From NCBI GenBank assembly GCA_035772785.1, contig JAOCPU010000073.1, positions 62,001 through 126,000 on the forward strand: DNA of 64,000 nt, read 5' to 3'. Numbering within the stretch: the stretch's first letter is position 1; each line of letters opens with the position of its first letter. This stretch comes from Phlebiopsis flavidoalba (Eukaryota; Basidiomycota; Agaricomycetes; Polyporales; Phanerochaetaceae). Shown here one piece after another: positions 33,366 to 46,007 of the stretch. The notes beneath the pieces were generated by a model. That model was not told the DNA's origin, made no database searches, and saw only the letters and a list, made by a program, of their open reading frames with translations. The translations under genes were made by a program, and so were the position numbers.

Positions 33366-34680
33366 ATGTTCTCCAACACCTTCGTCGACTGCATCCTCAC
33401 CAACCATCTTGTCTATGATACGATACTCAGCTCCTTGAACCCCGGCGCACTCGTACGTCTCGCTCGTACTTGCCGTACTGCACACTCGGCCGTGCAGTCG
33501 CACCTAGCCCTCGGTTTCAACGTCAACGACCACTTCTCGCGGTACTTCACCGACCCCGCTCGCCTTCCGCTCGCTGCAGGCCACAACGGGGACACTCGTC
33601 CTCCGGGTCCAACGCGCTGCAGTTCCTTGACCGCTCGTTCTATCCCGAAGCCGACCTCGACCTCTACTGTTTCTATGAGGCACGCACTGACGTCGGGGTA
33701 TGGCTTCAAGGGCAAGGATACACCTTTGAGCCGAGCGGTCGTTCAATCGCCTCCTTTCGTGCTGCGGTGCGCCACCCTCGGTCACCGGAGTTCGAGTTTC
33801 CCGAGGAAGAAGAAGTTATACCTACGCATGAAGAAGATTTCAGCGGTATAGACGTTTGGCAAGCAGATAAAACACTGCGGAGGACGGGCCTACGAAGCTG
33901 AAGGTGCAGGTTGTCGTCGCGTGCGACAATCCGATGGAGGCCATCCTTTCATTCCACTCCAGTACGCACTCCGCGCTCGCGTTTTATCTCTCTCGCTGAC
34001 TACTTCTCGATGTCCAGCATTAGTTCTCAATGTGATCAGCTTCTCCCATGCTTTACTCCCTCTACCCCCGGGCAACGTTTCTTCACCGCATTTCTTTGAG
34101 CTTTGCGACAATTTCGATTACGCCGCGGATGGAGTGGAGAGGAAATACAGATCCCGCGGATGGCGTTTCCTCGAGACCGTTCCAACCCCCTACGATCCTG
34201 AGCGCGCCTCGCGTAATGCGGAGCAGATGTCTGAAGAAGACCGGGAAGATCACCTGGAGGACCTTCGTGAAAAACAGAGCCTTGCTCTCAGCATTCCCCT
34301 ACGGAATACGTTGGATTGGCGACTCCCACAGTTGGGTCTTACCATTACCCACCAAGGGCCTACGCGTGCTGCCTGATATATGGGGCTCGCGTCGTTCCAC
34401 GCCGCTCGCTCATGACCGTAGCATCGCTACAAACGTGGGTAATTGTACGACGTAGACAACCGGCGTCGTATCTGAGGACAGTGACGATGAGGAGGCCGAT
34501 GAAGGCGAAGAGGTTGAGGTCGAGAAGAGGATCAACGCACGCCTCATCCGTCCGACAGACGGTTTCAGATACTCGTACGTCTTCATCGATAGACGTGCAC
34601 TGTCCAACGTGCAAAACAAGGTCCAGGAAAACTTTGCCAAGTTGTCTGCAGCAAGTGCTATCCTTGCAAACGACTAGTAG
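33366..34680 (+). pseudogene. F-box family gene with nucleotidyltransferase-like motif, array copy B
   Basis: ATG at 33366: MFSNTFVDCILTNHLVYDTI, then LARTCRTAHSAVQSHLALGF and NDHFSRYFTDPA, the best-preserved F-box-like N-terminus of the array. A frameshift near 33595 leads to SGSNALQFLDRSFYPEADLD and LYCFYEARTDVGVWLQGQGY (33586-33720). LKVQVVVACDNPMEAILSFH (33897-33957), an intron, NVISFSHA..SLYPRATF, RKYRSRGWRFLE, IGDSHSWVLPLP (about 34310-34350), and a C-terminal ALSNVQNKVQENFAKLSAAS near 34596-34660 in yet another frame. It has three or more frameshifts but is otherwise complete. Confidence 0.65.
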
Positions 34681-35687
34681 GCGCTTCCTTACATGAGACC
34701 CTTCGACCCTCTAAACTCGTCGTTTTCACAGCTGCGATAAACAATTTCTAGACTGGTGCAAGGAACAGGAACACCTCCAGGAGAAACAGCTCTGGCGCAG
34801 GTGGCACCGAAAGTCCTCGTGACGAAAATTCGAAATGTTCAAGTCCTTTCTCTTGTGTAAACGATCTCTAGTGTCAGCGATGCTTGTATCAATCCTAATA
34901 CCGAAACGAATAATCCGATTTGTACCCGCTACCTTAGTTTGTGGCACGGTGCATTTTATATTGAATCTTTGCTGCCGAAGGCCCCTGGTCGCGCATTCCT
35001 GTTGTGAATAACTCTCCCACCACGCAAGCTTCTGGTAAGCTAGAGGTGAATGTTCCAATGACGATGGTCCTCCTGAGCTGGACAGCTAATATTGCCACCC
35101 GCCAAAGGTACGAGTCTTTTAAGTCCTAGTCGTGTCTCGAGGATACGTAGTCGCAAGGTAGTCGAGCCACATCCAACGCTTGCACTCAACTTGCACTCGC
35201 AATATCACATTCAGCAACCTGCAACATTCGGCGACATGAGGTTCGACGTTCCTCCCAATGTGAGCTCAGCAAGGCGGACTGTGGAATCGAAGGACTTATT
35301 TAATGGACAAAGGAACAAATGAGATCATCCTAGCGGCGGGATGTGACAGATACGAATCTGTGACAGATACGAGTGGGAAGGTCGGCTTGTCCATACTGGG
35401 CAGTCCGCCTCGGGCGCATCAGATCACCGATGCGCATTACCTAAATCCGTCGTAGCCGCATATCCGACCATAGTCGCTCACCTACGTATACGAAGCTAGT
35501 AGGTATGCTCATGGCAGGCCAGCCTCATTCCGCTTATATTTCATCTGCCGCTTCATCTCACGTAGGGGAAAGAGACGGCCCCATTGTTTCTTACGGTTTT
35601 CTGTGTCTCCATTCTACAAACACTGTAAACATATAAAGCCGAACCCCGCCAGCCTGATCCCCCCAAGCATCTCACACTGTAACCCCC
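34681..35687. other. Intergenic region between array copies B and C
   Basis: No gene recognised. A 14-bp direct repeat (TGTGACAGATACGA) occurs at 35342 and again after a short spacer at 35358. The segment duplicated from upstream of copy B is at 35389-35440. Confidence 0.5.
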
Positions 35688-36942
35688 ATGACCTCCAACA
35701 CCTTCGTCGACCGCGTCCCTCACCAACCACCTTGTCTACGATATAGGATCCTCAGTTACGTGGACCCCTGCACGCTCGTACGTCTCGCTCGTACTTGCCG
35801 CACTGCGCGCACGACTGTGCAGTCGCACATAGCCCGCAGTTTCAACATCAACGACTTCCACTTCTCGCCGGTACTTCACCAATTCGCTCGCCTTTCGCTT
35901 CGCTGCAGGCCACACATAGGGGACACTCGTCTCTGGGTCCAACGCACTGCAGTTCCTCGACCGCTCGTATTACCCGGACGCCGACCTCGACCTCTTCTGT
36001 TTTCTACGAGGCTCGCGTTGATGTGGGGGAATGGCTGAAGGGGAGGGATACACCTTTGAGCCAAACTCTCGCCAAGCTCCTGCTTTCCGCGCCGCCGGCG
36101 AACCATACAAGAGACCGGAGTTCGGCCATGATTTTGAAGAAGAAGAGGGGTCGTACGAGCACATAACGAGCATTTCGGCAGTGTACACGTTTCGCAAGAC
36201 GACCGAGAACACGCGAGAGTGGGGGAGAGGAAATCGCTCAAAGTAGACCGGTTGTTGTTGCGCGCAACAATCCGATGGAGACTATCCGGTTGGATTCCAC
36301 TCCAGTTAAGTCGTGCGATTCTTTGGTCTTCCATATACTCCTATGTTTCTCGCTGACAACATCTCCGCACTAGCACTGGTTCTCAATCTCATAAGCTTCT
36401 CCCATGCTTATTCGCTTTATCCGCGCGCAACATTCCACCACCGTGTCTCTCTAGTGCTCCTTGAGGCATTTGATGAAGCCGCGGCCGGAGTGGAGGACAA
36501 TACGAGCCCCGCGGGTGGCGCTTCATCTACGACTATCCATTCAGCGGTGACCCTCCCTCTGACAACCGATTCCGACTCCGACTCGAGTGTTGCAGAGCCA
36601 TCGTCTACGGGCGATCGACAAGGATATCCGCAACAGCCCGACGATGAGGATGAGGAGGGCCTTGCTCTTGCGTTCCCCGACCGAGTACGATGCATTGGAG
36701 ATTTCGCACACAGCTGGGTTATACCACTACCCACTGAGAAGCTTCAGGTTCTGCCGAACATCGGTCGCGTATATCGCTCAAACCCGCTCGCTCACGACCC
36801 AAGTATCGCTACCACTTGGGAGATGTCCTACCAGTGCCATGAAATGCTGGTATCACGCAGCGCCACCAACAAGAAGACCAATCAAGCCACGCCTCCTCCA
36901 TGTTCAAAAAACTACCGATATTGCTACGCACCGTTAATGTAA
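35688..36942 (+). pseudogene. F-box family gene with nucleotidyltransferase-like motif, array copy C
   Basis: ATG at 35688: MTSNTFVDRV, shifting to LTNHLVYDI and SYVDPCTLVRLARTCRTART (35756-35815). FNINDFHFSP and then, in the third frame, TGTLVSGSNALQFLDRS and YYPDADLDLFCFYEA (about 35922-36012). VGEWLKG, EGYTFEPNSRQAPAFRAA (36037-36095), TSISAVYTFRKTTENTRE (36166-36220), an intron near 36305-36374, and LVLNLISFSHAYSLYPRATF (36376-36435). It ends with HSWVIPLPTEKLQVLPN (about 36710-36760) and DPSIATTWEMSYQCHEMLV. The second half is open over about 200 codons. It keeps GS and DLD of the nucleotidyltransferase-like signature. Confidence 0.65.
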
Positions 36943-37912
36943 CCGATCCAGCTCTGCCGATTGAGATGATAGCGATACGGGCGGCGCTATCTCTCCCAGC
37001 GCGCTGTGGTGGGCGATCCAATCGCTAGGGACTAGTAAGCATGTCCTCATACGAGTCATGTCGTCGAGCTAACCCCGCTGTCTGCAGTTGCGATGAAAAG
37101 TTCCTCGATTATTGCAAGATTCATCTCAACAAGGATTATCCAGATAAGAGTAGCGGCTGAGACTCCTCGTAGTGCGCTTGGAGTGGTAGCTTGCGTTCAC
37201 GCTAATGCTTTGCGAATCAGAATAGAAGCAATTCATACGAGTACCGTGGTACCTTTACAGGCCTCGCTGGAATGTTTATGGACGTTTACATGTTTACATT
37301 AGCGTAAGACACATACTACGCAGTGTCCAGCATCTTACCCCCAATTGGGCATGTGAGCATATTCGAGCTGCTCCTAAAACTGAGTATATATATATGTCAT
37401 CTATCGCCACGACTAGGAATTGAAGGGGCTACGCTGGGTCTTAATGGTGACCCTCTGACTGTGCTGCTCAGATGGTCCGCGTACAGCGTGTTCAGCAATA
37501 TCCCTACATCGGTAGCACATCCTGTTCAGTAATCTCTTTGACACACAGTTGGGTTGCTGGTTGAGTACACGCCTCGCTTGTTGTGTGAGCACACTGACTA
37601 AATCAGACTGATCATCATCTACAGTGCGTTTCTTGTACCCGAGTAGCCATATGGAGAGTGTCAGCCGCCAACGCAGTGCGCACCGAGTGCCTTCCCCGTG
37701 ACATGATCAGTCTGTCGTTTTCCGCTCAGGGAATATATGTATCCAAGCTCGCTGCTTATGGCACCAGCTCACCTCTCATATATATTACTCATCGCGGCAT
37801 ATCTCGAGTTCCTACTCAGACCAGGTTACCAGCTCTCACAACGGACGTTTCCTATCACCTTCCCCTCAACGTCAGGCAGGAACCAGCTCTCCAACGACGC
37901 ACACGTCCCCTC
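36943..37912. other. Intergenic region between array copies C and D
   Basis: No gene recognised. Short ORFs only. A TATATATATATG stretch is at about 37383-37395. Confidence 0.45.
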
Positions 37913-39310
37913 ATGTCTTCCAAAACCTGTTCGTCGCCAGTATTCTCACCAATGACCTCCTCTCTATACGACTGGATTCTTAATCCAGTAGACCCCTGCA
38001 CGCTTGCCCGTCTGGCAAAAAACATGCCGCACAAAAGGGGGAAGCCACATCTGGCTAGTTTGCAATCGCATATCACTCGTTCATGTTCAATATCAACATC
38101 CCATCTTTCGCGCTACTTTGAAGACCCGCTCGCGATTCCGCTCAGCTGTCAAGCTGCAACGGGTACGCTCATTGCCTCGGTTCAAAATGTGCTCCAGTTC
38201 CTCGATCGATCGTTTTAATTAATCCCGAGGCGACCTCGACTTTGTACTGCTATTTTGGAGCTCGGCTCACATTGGGGAATCGGCTTTTTGGACGGGCAGG
38301 GCATATGTTTTTGAGCCGACTGAAACATCAAGGACTCGTTTCGTCGGGCGTTCTCCATCGCAGCCTCAGGATCTCAATTACGAACCTGGGTTCCCGAGTG
38401 ATTACGGCTGGTGGAAATGGACACTGTTGAGGACGTGTACACGTTCACAAAAGGCGCGGTACAAACAATAGCAGTGGCCAACTGTCCAATTGGGTACAAA
38501 TGCGACGAAACTGAAGGTCACAAATTGTTGTCACGCGACACAGCCCCCATGGACACGGTCCTTCATTGTCACAACTCGAGTACATGTGGACCCTTGTAAT
38601 ATTTTCAGGGATTTCTACTTGACCAATCCTCTGTGGCAGCTGTGTGGTTCGTCAACGCGTCACGTCAGCCGTTTCAACGAAGCCTTATTCGGTTCTAATC
38701 ATCGAGCGCGTAAGTCTAATCATGCGCGTCTTCGCTTGTATTCAACTCCGCTTAAGGCAGATTCGCACATAAATTTCCGGGGACTCTGCGTCAAAAGTAC
38801 GCTCGGACGTGCGGTTGCGTCTTCATCACGATACGCCGGATAAACCCCTTAGTGATCACAGTTAATTTGCTTGAAAAATGCTCGATAAGCCTTGGAAGTG
38901 AGGCAAGCGAGGATCGCACACCGCGTCGGATGACAAGAATAGCAATTACGGACCGAGAGTGTCACTGTACCACTTCGCGCACGGCGCAGGCGGGGCAGTA
39001 CAGACAAGGAAAGCTAACAGATCTGGACCTATTCCGCTTCTCATAATGGCTGATGGTCTGGTGACGCACCACAGTTGGGGTCGATCCCCCTGTCCACCAC
39101 CGGTGTACAGCTCCGCACGAGCATAGGGCGACGGCCATGTTTCGACGCCGCTCATTTACGATCCCAGCTTCGTCACATCGTGGGAAATGAGTAGGCAGGG
39201 AGATATAGACTCGCATGTCGATCAACGCACAGATCCCATCCTTTTGGTACTCTTAACGTGGTCTACCGGACCCGAAGCTGCGAGGAAGGTTATTGCGCGG
39301 CTCCGGTGAC
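37913..39310 (+). pseudogene. F-box family gene, array copy D, heavily decayed
   Basis: ATG at 37913: MSSKTCSSPVFSPMTSSLYD, a frameshifted relative of the family start, then NPVDPCTLARLAKNMPHKRG. HLSRYFEDPLAIPLSCQAAT (38101-38160) leads to NVLQFLDRSF, ending in a stop where copies A-C continue to the DLDLY motif. The GS dipeptide is lost (ASVQ) and the acidic motif is broken. The end near 39145-39190 reads LIYDPSFVTSWEMSRQGD, equivalent to the C-terminal DPSIATTWEM of copy C. The order and spacing match the other copies, but this is the most eroded. Confidence 0.55.
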
Positions 39311-40639
39311 CGTTCTACTGTACTAATCCCGAGGCGAACCTGTTGTATACCCTCGACAACAACGTGACCGAGCGTCGATAGTAAAGCTCTTTCCTGTAGC
39401 GTCGCTAGTGACCGGGAATGCTAATGATGTCATAGTTTTACGACGAACAAGTTGAATAGAGTACTGCAAAGAGATGTTTAGAAGAGCGGAAACTTTGGGA
39501 TACGCCTGCGTCATACCAGCCTCCAGCAATATAAAAATTCTCGTAATGCATATTAGAATGGTGGCATATAAGTATTGTGCTCGTATGCATAGAATTTCCT
39601 GGAATGGAGGGCCGTCTCTCCCGTCCCCGCCAAATAAATTGGTGCACGACATGCCATAATGCATAGATGCATCAAGGTTTTTGGGAGGCTTACTCCCCCG
39701 GGCCCGCCATTTGGGGTCACTTGTAACATCGTCATGCATACCAATCCATTATAAAATCAATTGTAAATGACCAGAAACGGTGCGGGAGAATTTGGTCAGG
39801 TATAGGTTTTGAATCGACTTTTTACCACTTACAATCTAGCTGTCCAATTCTCCCTTCGTGCTTTGATGTGAATTCCGCGACGCTCATTGCGTTCAAGTCA
39901 CCATAATCTCGCGGTTTTTTGAGCGGTACACGCCTAATGAGATGTTTTAAGAAAAAGCTCCGCCCTGATCGTCCTTTCGGAGTTAGAGCTGATCAATGTA
40001 GGGTCATTAGCGACCAAAACTGTGCTCTTGCTCTTCAAACCATTCGTACCACACCGAACGTACCCACATTGGCCAACTATTGGAAATGCCTTTTTGAAGT
40101 GGGATGACATATTGAAGGTCGGTGCGATTGGTAAGTCAGGAACACTCTTGAGACTTTGATAGACTCAAATCGCACGGGCTCTCAAGCAAGTTCAACATAG
40201 GTGTCTAGATGACATTCTTGTGTTTCGCCGTGCTATGTGCTGGATACATCGCCAAAGTGTGTTACCAGGATTACTCTAATGGCCCCGCTGTCAAATCAAG
40301 GTGATTCTTGACATAACCTTGATGTGGCCAAACAAACCTAATAACTCGCGTCACAGAAGTAGGACGGCGCGTGCGTTCACCGTTTGAAGATGATGAGACA
40401 TAGCGAGGATAGTCGAAGAAAAACGCCCAATATCGGCTCCTAGTTGTTTGTCGGACACAGCGGCGGTGATCCCTCGACTCACCAGCAGAGACACCTGACT
40501 TCGAGCCAAGAAGCGAGCAGCGGCACCGACTATCCCGCCCATAACGATACCGATGATGATCTTGACCCCTTCGAACCGCCCCCTCGCTCCTTCGGCCTCA
40601 CTCAAGGTTCTCCGATTCAACGCGAGCCTCCTGAGACCG
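39311..40639. other. Intergenic region between array copies D and E
   Basis: No gene recognised. Composition is more AT-rich than the rest of the array (39440-40120). Nothing repetitive seen. Confidence 0.45.
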
Positions 40640-42030
40640 ATGCGCTTGCACGTGTACAACGTGTTTGTATCCTACATACTTACCAACGATCTTCTCTACG
40701 ACCTCGTCCTCCTTTCCTGCAGACCCTTGCACACTTGTGCGCCTTGCTCGCACCTGCCGTGCCGCACATTCTGCTGTGCACTCTCACATCGCTCGTACCT
40801 TCAACATAAACACCCACCTGTTGCGCTAGCTTTTCCGACCGCTGGCTTGCCTTTCGCTCGCAATCCAAGCTAGGACGGGCACACTTATATCTGGCTCAAA
40901 CGCTTTCGTATCTCCAGGTTCCCTCGACCTGCACGTACTATCCCGAGGCTGACTTGGATCTGTACTGCGCCTACGAGTACGATGAACGAGAAGAGAGGTT
41001 GGCGGCGTTGGCTTCTCTGCGAAGTGATACCGTTTTGCCCCAAACAGTCGACAGGATCCCTCATTCTTGAGTGGCGGTCTAGCAAGCCAGAGTTCCTGTG
41101 CACAGAGGCCGTTGTGGGCGTGGCTGGCCCGTACAGGTCGCATGAAGAGCATCTCGGCGGTGTACACCTTCATAAAGCGAGTGAGCGACTCTGTTACACG
41201 GGACGAGCCGTAGGCTTAAAAGTGCAGATCATCGTGGCCATATACCGACATACTCCCATGAGACGCGATATATCCACTTCCACTCGTGAGTAGGAGGTGC
41301 AAAGTCATAGTTTTTCACGCTTGGATGTTGATCCGAGCGGTCACCGGTCGCGCGTGTCCCTGACGTCATCGTCATCAAAAACCCGCTTGCGTCGGCACAG
41401 CCTTACTTCGCTCTACCCCGCTCGCGACGTTACCACGACCGAGTCGGCGCTCACATCCCGCTACATTCCCGCGTGCCACGATATCTCGTGTGGACGACTC
41501 GGTCGAGGCCAAGTACGCACAGCGCGGCTAGCTGTGCGCTTTCATCCACGGCGTGCCCGTACCCCTGCCATCGCGCAGGGCCATCAAGCCCGCTCACGCT
41601 GGGCCAATTCTCGTGCGTTACTGTGCGCACGGGCGAGTGCCACGAATGAGAAATCGGCTCGAAACGGACTGCCGGGCTCGTCGCCGTGCAAGCGAGCGCA
41701 GCGTCCGCGCTCTGTCGGGTATTTCCCACAACGGCAGTGCGCTAGGGATTGGCGACATAGCACAGCTGGGTTTCTGCCGCTGCCACACTCGACGGCGTGC
41801 GGTTCCCGCAACCTACCGAAGAGGCCGACGCGTAACGCTGCCGCCGCGGCTCTCGCGCGACCCGAGCTTCGTCACGTCGTGGGAGATGGTCGACCCTGGC
41901 CGACCGCGCAAACCGCGAGATGGGCAAGAAGCTCCTCGACGCGCGTTATCACGGGCGACGGCTTCTGGGGTACTCGTATGTGGATCGCGCCGACGCGAAT
42001 CCGAGTAGTGCTGAAGAGAGCTACCATGCC
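40640..42030 (+). pseudogene. F-box family gene with nucleotidyltransferase-like motif, array copy E
   Basis: ATG at 40640: MRLHVYNVFVSYILTNDLLY, then LVLLSCRPLHTCAPC in a shifted frame, corresponding to DPCTLVRLART. GTLISGSNAF near 40878-40905 and YYPEADLDLYCAYEYD near 40936-40983 give the GS and DLD pattern. RSHEEHLGGVHLHKA near 41139-41180 is a frameshifted RMKSISAVYTFIKRV. KVQIIVAIYRHTP follows (41221-41260). The C-terminal part (41380-42030) is GC-rich with LARDPSFVTSWEMVDPGRPR near 41850-41900. Frame is broken several times. Confidence 0.58.
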
Positions 42031-43351
42031 ATGATCCAGGGGAGCTTTACCACCTCCACATCCCGAAGGACCGCGAAGGTAGCCCCGAGACTCGTCGAGA
42101 TAGTAAGCCCTTTGGAATTTTTTATCGCTGCATTGTGGCGGCCTTTGCTGTACGGCACCCCTGCCCATCGACGCTGCGACGGAGGACAGAACTGATTGAA
42201 TATACTGTCAAAAGACATTGCTATAATGCCGCACGAGACCAAGACATCGTCTGGAACGTCTGGTAAACTCGAACCTCGTGATGAACGAAATGCCCCGATA
42301 ACCTCCCATCTTAGTTCTGTACCCTCTGCTGAATCTGGTGCTCCCCTGCTGCTCTTCTGTGCTCTCATGTAACACACACAACCCACCCCCGCCGCGAATG
42401 TACACCGACTGACCTGGCGCGTGTGCAACCACCATGCACTACCGTCCAGCGTCGCCACCCCCGCGCCCGTAAATAGTATAGAGCGCCCGCCCGCGCGCGA
42501 ATCTCGCGCAATAGTATGTATCATCAGTCGCGTACGTACACCGACGCCACGGCGCAGGCACGGACGCCCCCAGCCCAGCCGTGATGGGCCCCATCACACC
42601 CGCGCGTCCAGAGGTGCCGCGCCCCTCACGCGCAATCTGCGCGACGATTGCGGATTTTGACGGATGCGATTGCGGATTTTGACGGGTACGATGGCGGATT
42701 TGACGGATGGATGGAATGGATGGATATGCTGGATGCGATGAGATGCACTGGGTGGGGATGGTGGAATGGGGTGGGTGAATGGCTGAGATGGGATGCGGTG
42801 TGGGGGACCGTCGTACGCGCCGTGGGGTCCTGTGCAACCGTACGCCACAAAGTCTAAAACATGCATTCATCTGCAGTGGCCACCGGATGCGCGCGATGGG
42901 CTCGATATGGGCGGTACGCTCTCACCGTGCTCGTCCAAAAGTTTCATGTTTGGCGTGCGTCATTGAGAGATGAAGAAAGTCGTGTTATTGCGCCGTTACG
43001 TAAGCGCAGTTCATGTACCGTGTTTCGTTCGTAGCAGCCAACTTTCCGACACGGCCCGCACGTTAAGTGTATATAGTCACATACCACAAGGCTAACGTCG
43101 TCTGCCGCCTCTCGGGCAACTCGTACTTCGTTACAGAGAAACAAGACAAGCAAAGGAAAAGAACGATTAATCCAGTGCACAAGCGGCAAGGAAACCAAAC
43201 GTGTTGTACACAAGCCAGATAGCATGATAGACTTCCGTCGACCAACAAAGTAAAGGGGGTGGACCACGACTGGACCGGGGGTTCTAGCCGTGCGCTCGTG
43301 GAGCAAGAAACATCGAGATTACCATACGTTAAAAAAAAGGCACCACTCTCT
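42031..43351. other. Intergenic region with minisatellite
   Basis: No gene recognised. Holds the 22-bp minisatellite listed separately and, near 43070-43350, the probable 3' flank of the zinc-finger gene on the minus strand. Confidence 0.5.
42646..42740 (+). repeat. 22-bp minisatellite followed by GGATG-rich tract
   Basis: Three units of GATTGCGGATTTTGACGGATGC type (22, 22 and 21 bp) at about 42646-42710, followed by irregular GGAT/GGAATG units to about 42740. Confidence 0.85.
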
Positions 43352-46007
43352 TTAATTATCTGAGGACCGTGATAATTGAGTCGCTCCTTCTTCAGCCACG
43401 GCTCCTCGCCCTCCGCTGCCCGCTCGTTTGTTCGCCTCAGCAGCGTCCACCGCCTCGAGCAGCTCCGCACGTAATGCCCGCATCCGCTCCGCATCGGCGT
43501 CCGCGTCCGCGTCAACGTCCGCGACATCCTCGCTCCTCGGCCCAAATCCAGGCGTCCGCGTCCGCGTCGGCGTCCGCGTCGACGTCCCATCGGCACGCCC
43601 CTCGTTCTTGGGCGGGGCGGGCACGGCGCGCGAGCGCGAGCGAGGCGCTCCCGCGCACAGCGCAGGCGTGCACGCGCGCGCCGCTGAGTCGTGCCGTCCT
43701 CGGGGCCTGCTGACGCGGGGCGTGGTGACGTGACGCCGAAGGAGCGCTTGCTACGCGGCGGCGCGCTTTCGCAGTCCTCGGCGTCGTTCGGGCTCGTGCC
43801 GGGGAGGCCTCGTGATGGGCGGGGGCGTCGGCGGCGAGCGCGGCGCCGGCGCGCCCACACCGCGCGGCGGGAGCGTCTAGTCCAGGCCTTGTGGGCTGCC
43901 TGAGCGATGCGGTTCGTGTCTATCGCGGTCGTGGTACACGTACGAGTGATTCGCCAGGATCTGCGTCTGCGCCTGCTGCGGCCCCCCAGCCGGCTCGCGG
44001 GCAGCGGTGTCCGTGTGCGGTGCCATCCCGCGCTCGTGCGACTGCGCCAGCCCCGCCAGGCTCCGCCCGTTCGTCGGCGGGTGCTGCAGCGCCGCGCGGA
44101 CGGGTGCACGGCCGCCGGCACCCGTGGTTCGCAGCCAGCTGCTGGCTCTCGAGCGTGCCCCGCCGTTCGAACGCGCTTCAAAATCTTCTTGCGGCACCGG
44201 TCGCACACCGTGCCGGGCCCACCTCGGGGCCAGGGCCCCAACTTTTCGACGCACTTGCCGTCCTTGTAGCGACCAGGCTGCCCGCACTGCCGGCAGATGC
44301 GCTGCCCCGCGGCGTTCTGCGGCGGCGGGAACCCCGCCGCCCGCGATGGTTGCGGCGCCCGGGATCTGACCCACAGTCGAGGCTGGGCCCGCTCGTCAGC
44401 AACAGCAACATCACAACGATTAACGGCACTCACTCTTCTTGACAGGCGCACCCGTGACGGGCGGCGCGAAAATGTGTGTGTTTTGTATGGTATGGGGCCC
44501 GGGCGGGATCGCATTGCCCGGCACACCAGGGCCCGAGGGCACGCCCGCGGGGAGGATCGTCGAGCCAGACCATGGACGGGTGCAGCGAGTGGGCGCCGCG
44601 CGTGCGCGCATGCGGGACGACGAGGGTACTCGCGCTCGTTTCGAGAGCGAAGCGGTGGCGGGCGGCGGTGGAGCGACGCGCCGGGCGAGAGGTGCTGCTG
44701 GCCGGGCGCGCGCGGGAGCGGGTTGCCCGTTTTCTGCGTCGAGCCGGTCGCGCCCGTGCTCGCCTCGAGCAGCATCTCGTCCGGAGGCTCGCGGAGCTCG
44801 CGCGGCTTGTGCGACCGCGAGCGGCCGAGCGCGAGTCCGATCGCGGTGTGCTCGCGGCGCCCGCGGTGCGGGTGGCGCGAGCTCTGGCCCTGCGCGTCGT
44901 GTACCGGATGAACGGGCTCGCCGTCGCAGGTTCGCTGCGCGAGCGCGGGCGGTACCGTAACCGGCGTGCTGCTGGGCTTGAGGTAAGCGGTGACCCCACG
45001 GCGGAAGGATGGGAGTTGGAGCGATGGCGAGTGGTCGAGATGGGTGCCGTTGGGCATGAAGGTACGCCGTCAGGAGCGCGCGGGGCACGTGGGACAGAGA
45101 ACCTCACCGATCCCCGAGCAGGTAGTGACGTCCTGTGGACGTCGATGCCGGTCATTGGTCGCGGTCGTTGCGCGCAAACGAGCCTTCGAGGAGAGGGGGC
45201 GGGGGGCCGCCTGGGGCCCGTGATGGGCGGTACGAGCCGTCGAGAGCTGCCCGAACGCAGGCGGCACGCGCGAGGCGGGTGGGCCGACGGCCGGCTGCGG
45301 CGCCATGGGCTCGGCCGTAGGTGGGTGCAGTAAGGGCACGCCGCCGCGCGACGACACTGTGTGCACGCGTTCCTTTGTTGTTGTGTGCCGGAGCGCGAGG
45401 CCGTGCGGACCGTCCTTGAGGGCCCCGTTGTACGGGCGGCGGGGCCGTTTTCTAATTAGCTGAGCCATCGCCGCCGCGCGAGGCGACGAGCTGCGAAAAA
45501 CGACACGCGTCGTGGCCTCGTTCTGCGCTGTGGCTCTCGCGCTCCTAGTGCATGGTTATTGCTCGTAGCTCTGTGCCAGTTGTCCTGGATGCACGAGATG
45601 CGCGCCTCGAGCTCCTCCTTTTCCATGAACGAGCTGCTGGATGCTCGCGTCGTTGAGCTCCGGCGACGTGCGAGGGGCTTGTCGGACGCGTCCTCGGGGC
45701 CCGAGCTGCCGAGCTGAGGGCGCGCTGGTATCGACGTGCGAGGGAACATCAAATGGGAGAATGTAGCGAGCAAACGCTCCGCCCTTTTCTGCGCGGCGGC
45801 GCGTCTTGTCGATGGCTCGGTGCTTTTAGGCTGTCGGCTTTCTTGGAGGCTTCGCTGCTGAGCAGCGCAGCGAGTGCCGCTGGGGAACTCGCGCGGGCGA
45901 CGGGTGGTCGCATGGCTAAGGGAGGGGGCCGCGGTGCCGTTCACGGCGACGAGCTGGGGCGACCGCGCTGGGGACGGCCTGTGCACGGGCTGTGGCGAGG
46001 CGGACAT
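43352..46007 (-). CDS. GATA-like zinc-finger protein, probably frame-shifted
   Basis: Probably a nuclear DNA-binding regulator. On the minus strand, from the candidate ATG at 46007: MSASPQPVHRPSPARSPQLV, a long Ser/Pro/Arg-rich disordered part, MEKEELEARISCIQDNWHRA (about 45625-45565), more low complexity, and PPGPHTIQNTHIFAPPVTGA (about 44510-44450). An intron follows (GTGAGTGCCG...GTCAG, about 44434-44370). RICRQCGQPGRYKDGKCVEK starts near 44304 and continues to VCDRCRKKILKR. The spacing is C-x2-C-x26-C-x2-C with a basic tail, which resembles a GATA finger with a longer loop than the usual 17-20. The C-terminus has alternating Asp-Ala (DVDADADADA) encoded by GCGTCC repeats (43497-43590) and ends ALRAELLEAVDAAEANKRAG to a stop at 43352. 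A single 664-codon open frame exists, but motif-bearing peptides lie in at least two frames, so frameshifts are likely. The start may lie further up (ATG at 46185). Confidence 0.5.
43497..43590 (-). repeat. GCGTCC hexanucleotide repeats coding Asp-Ala
   Basis: Two blocks of GCGTCC/GCGTCG units in the 3' part of the zinc-finger gene. In the minus frame they encode alternating Asp and Ala. Length changes in such repeats keep the frame because the unit is six bases. Confidence 0.8.

Noticed and set aside
43063..45057. A single 664-codon minus-strand open frame taken as one exon
   Set aside because: It includes the zinc-finger core, but motif-bearing peptides before and after it lie in other frames, and a clear intron with GTGAGTGCCG donor falls inside. 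The open length is a by-product of high GC.
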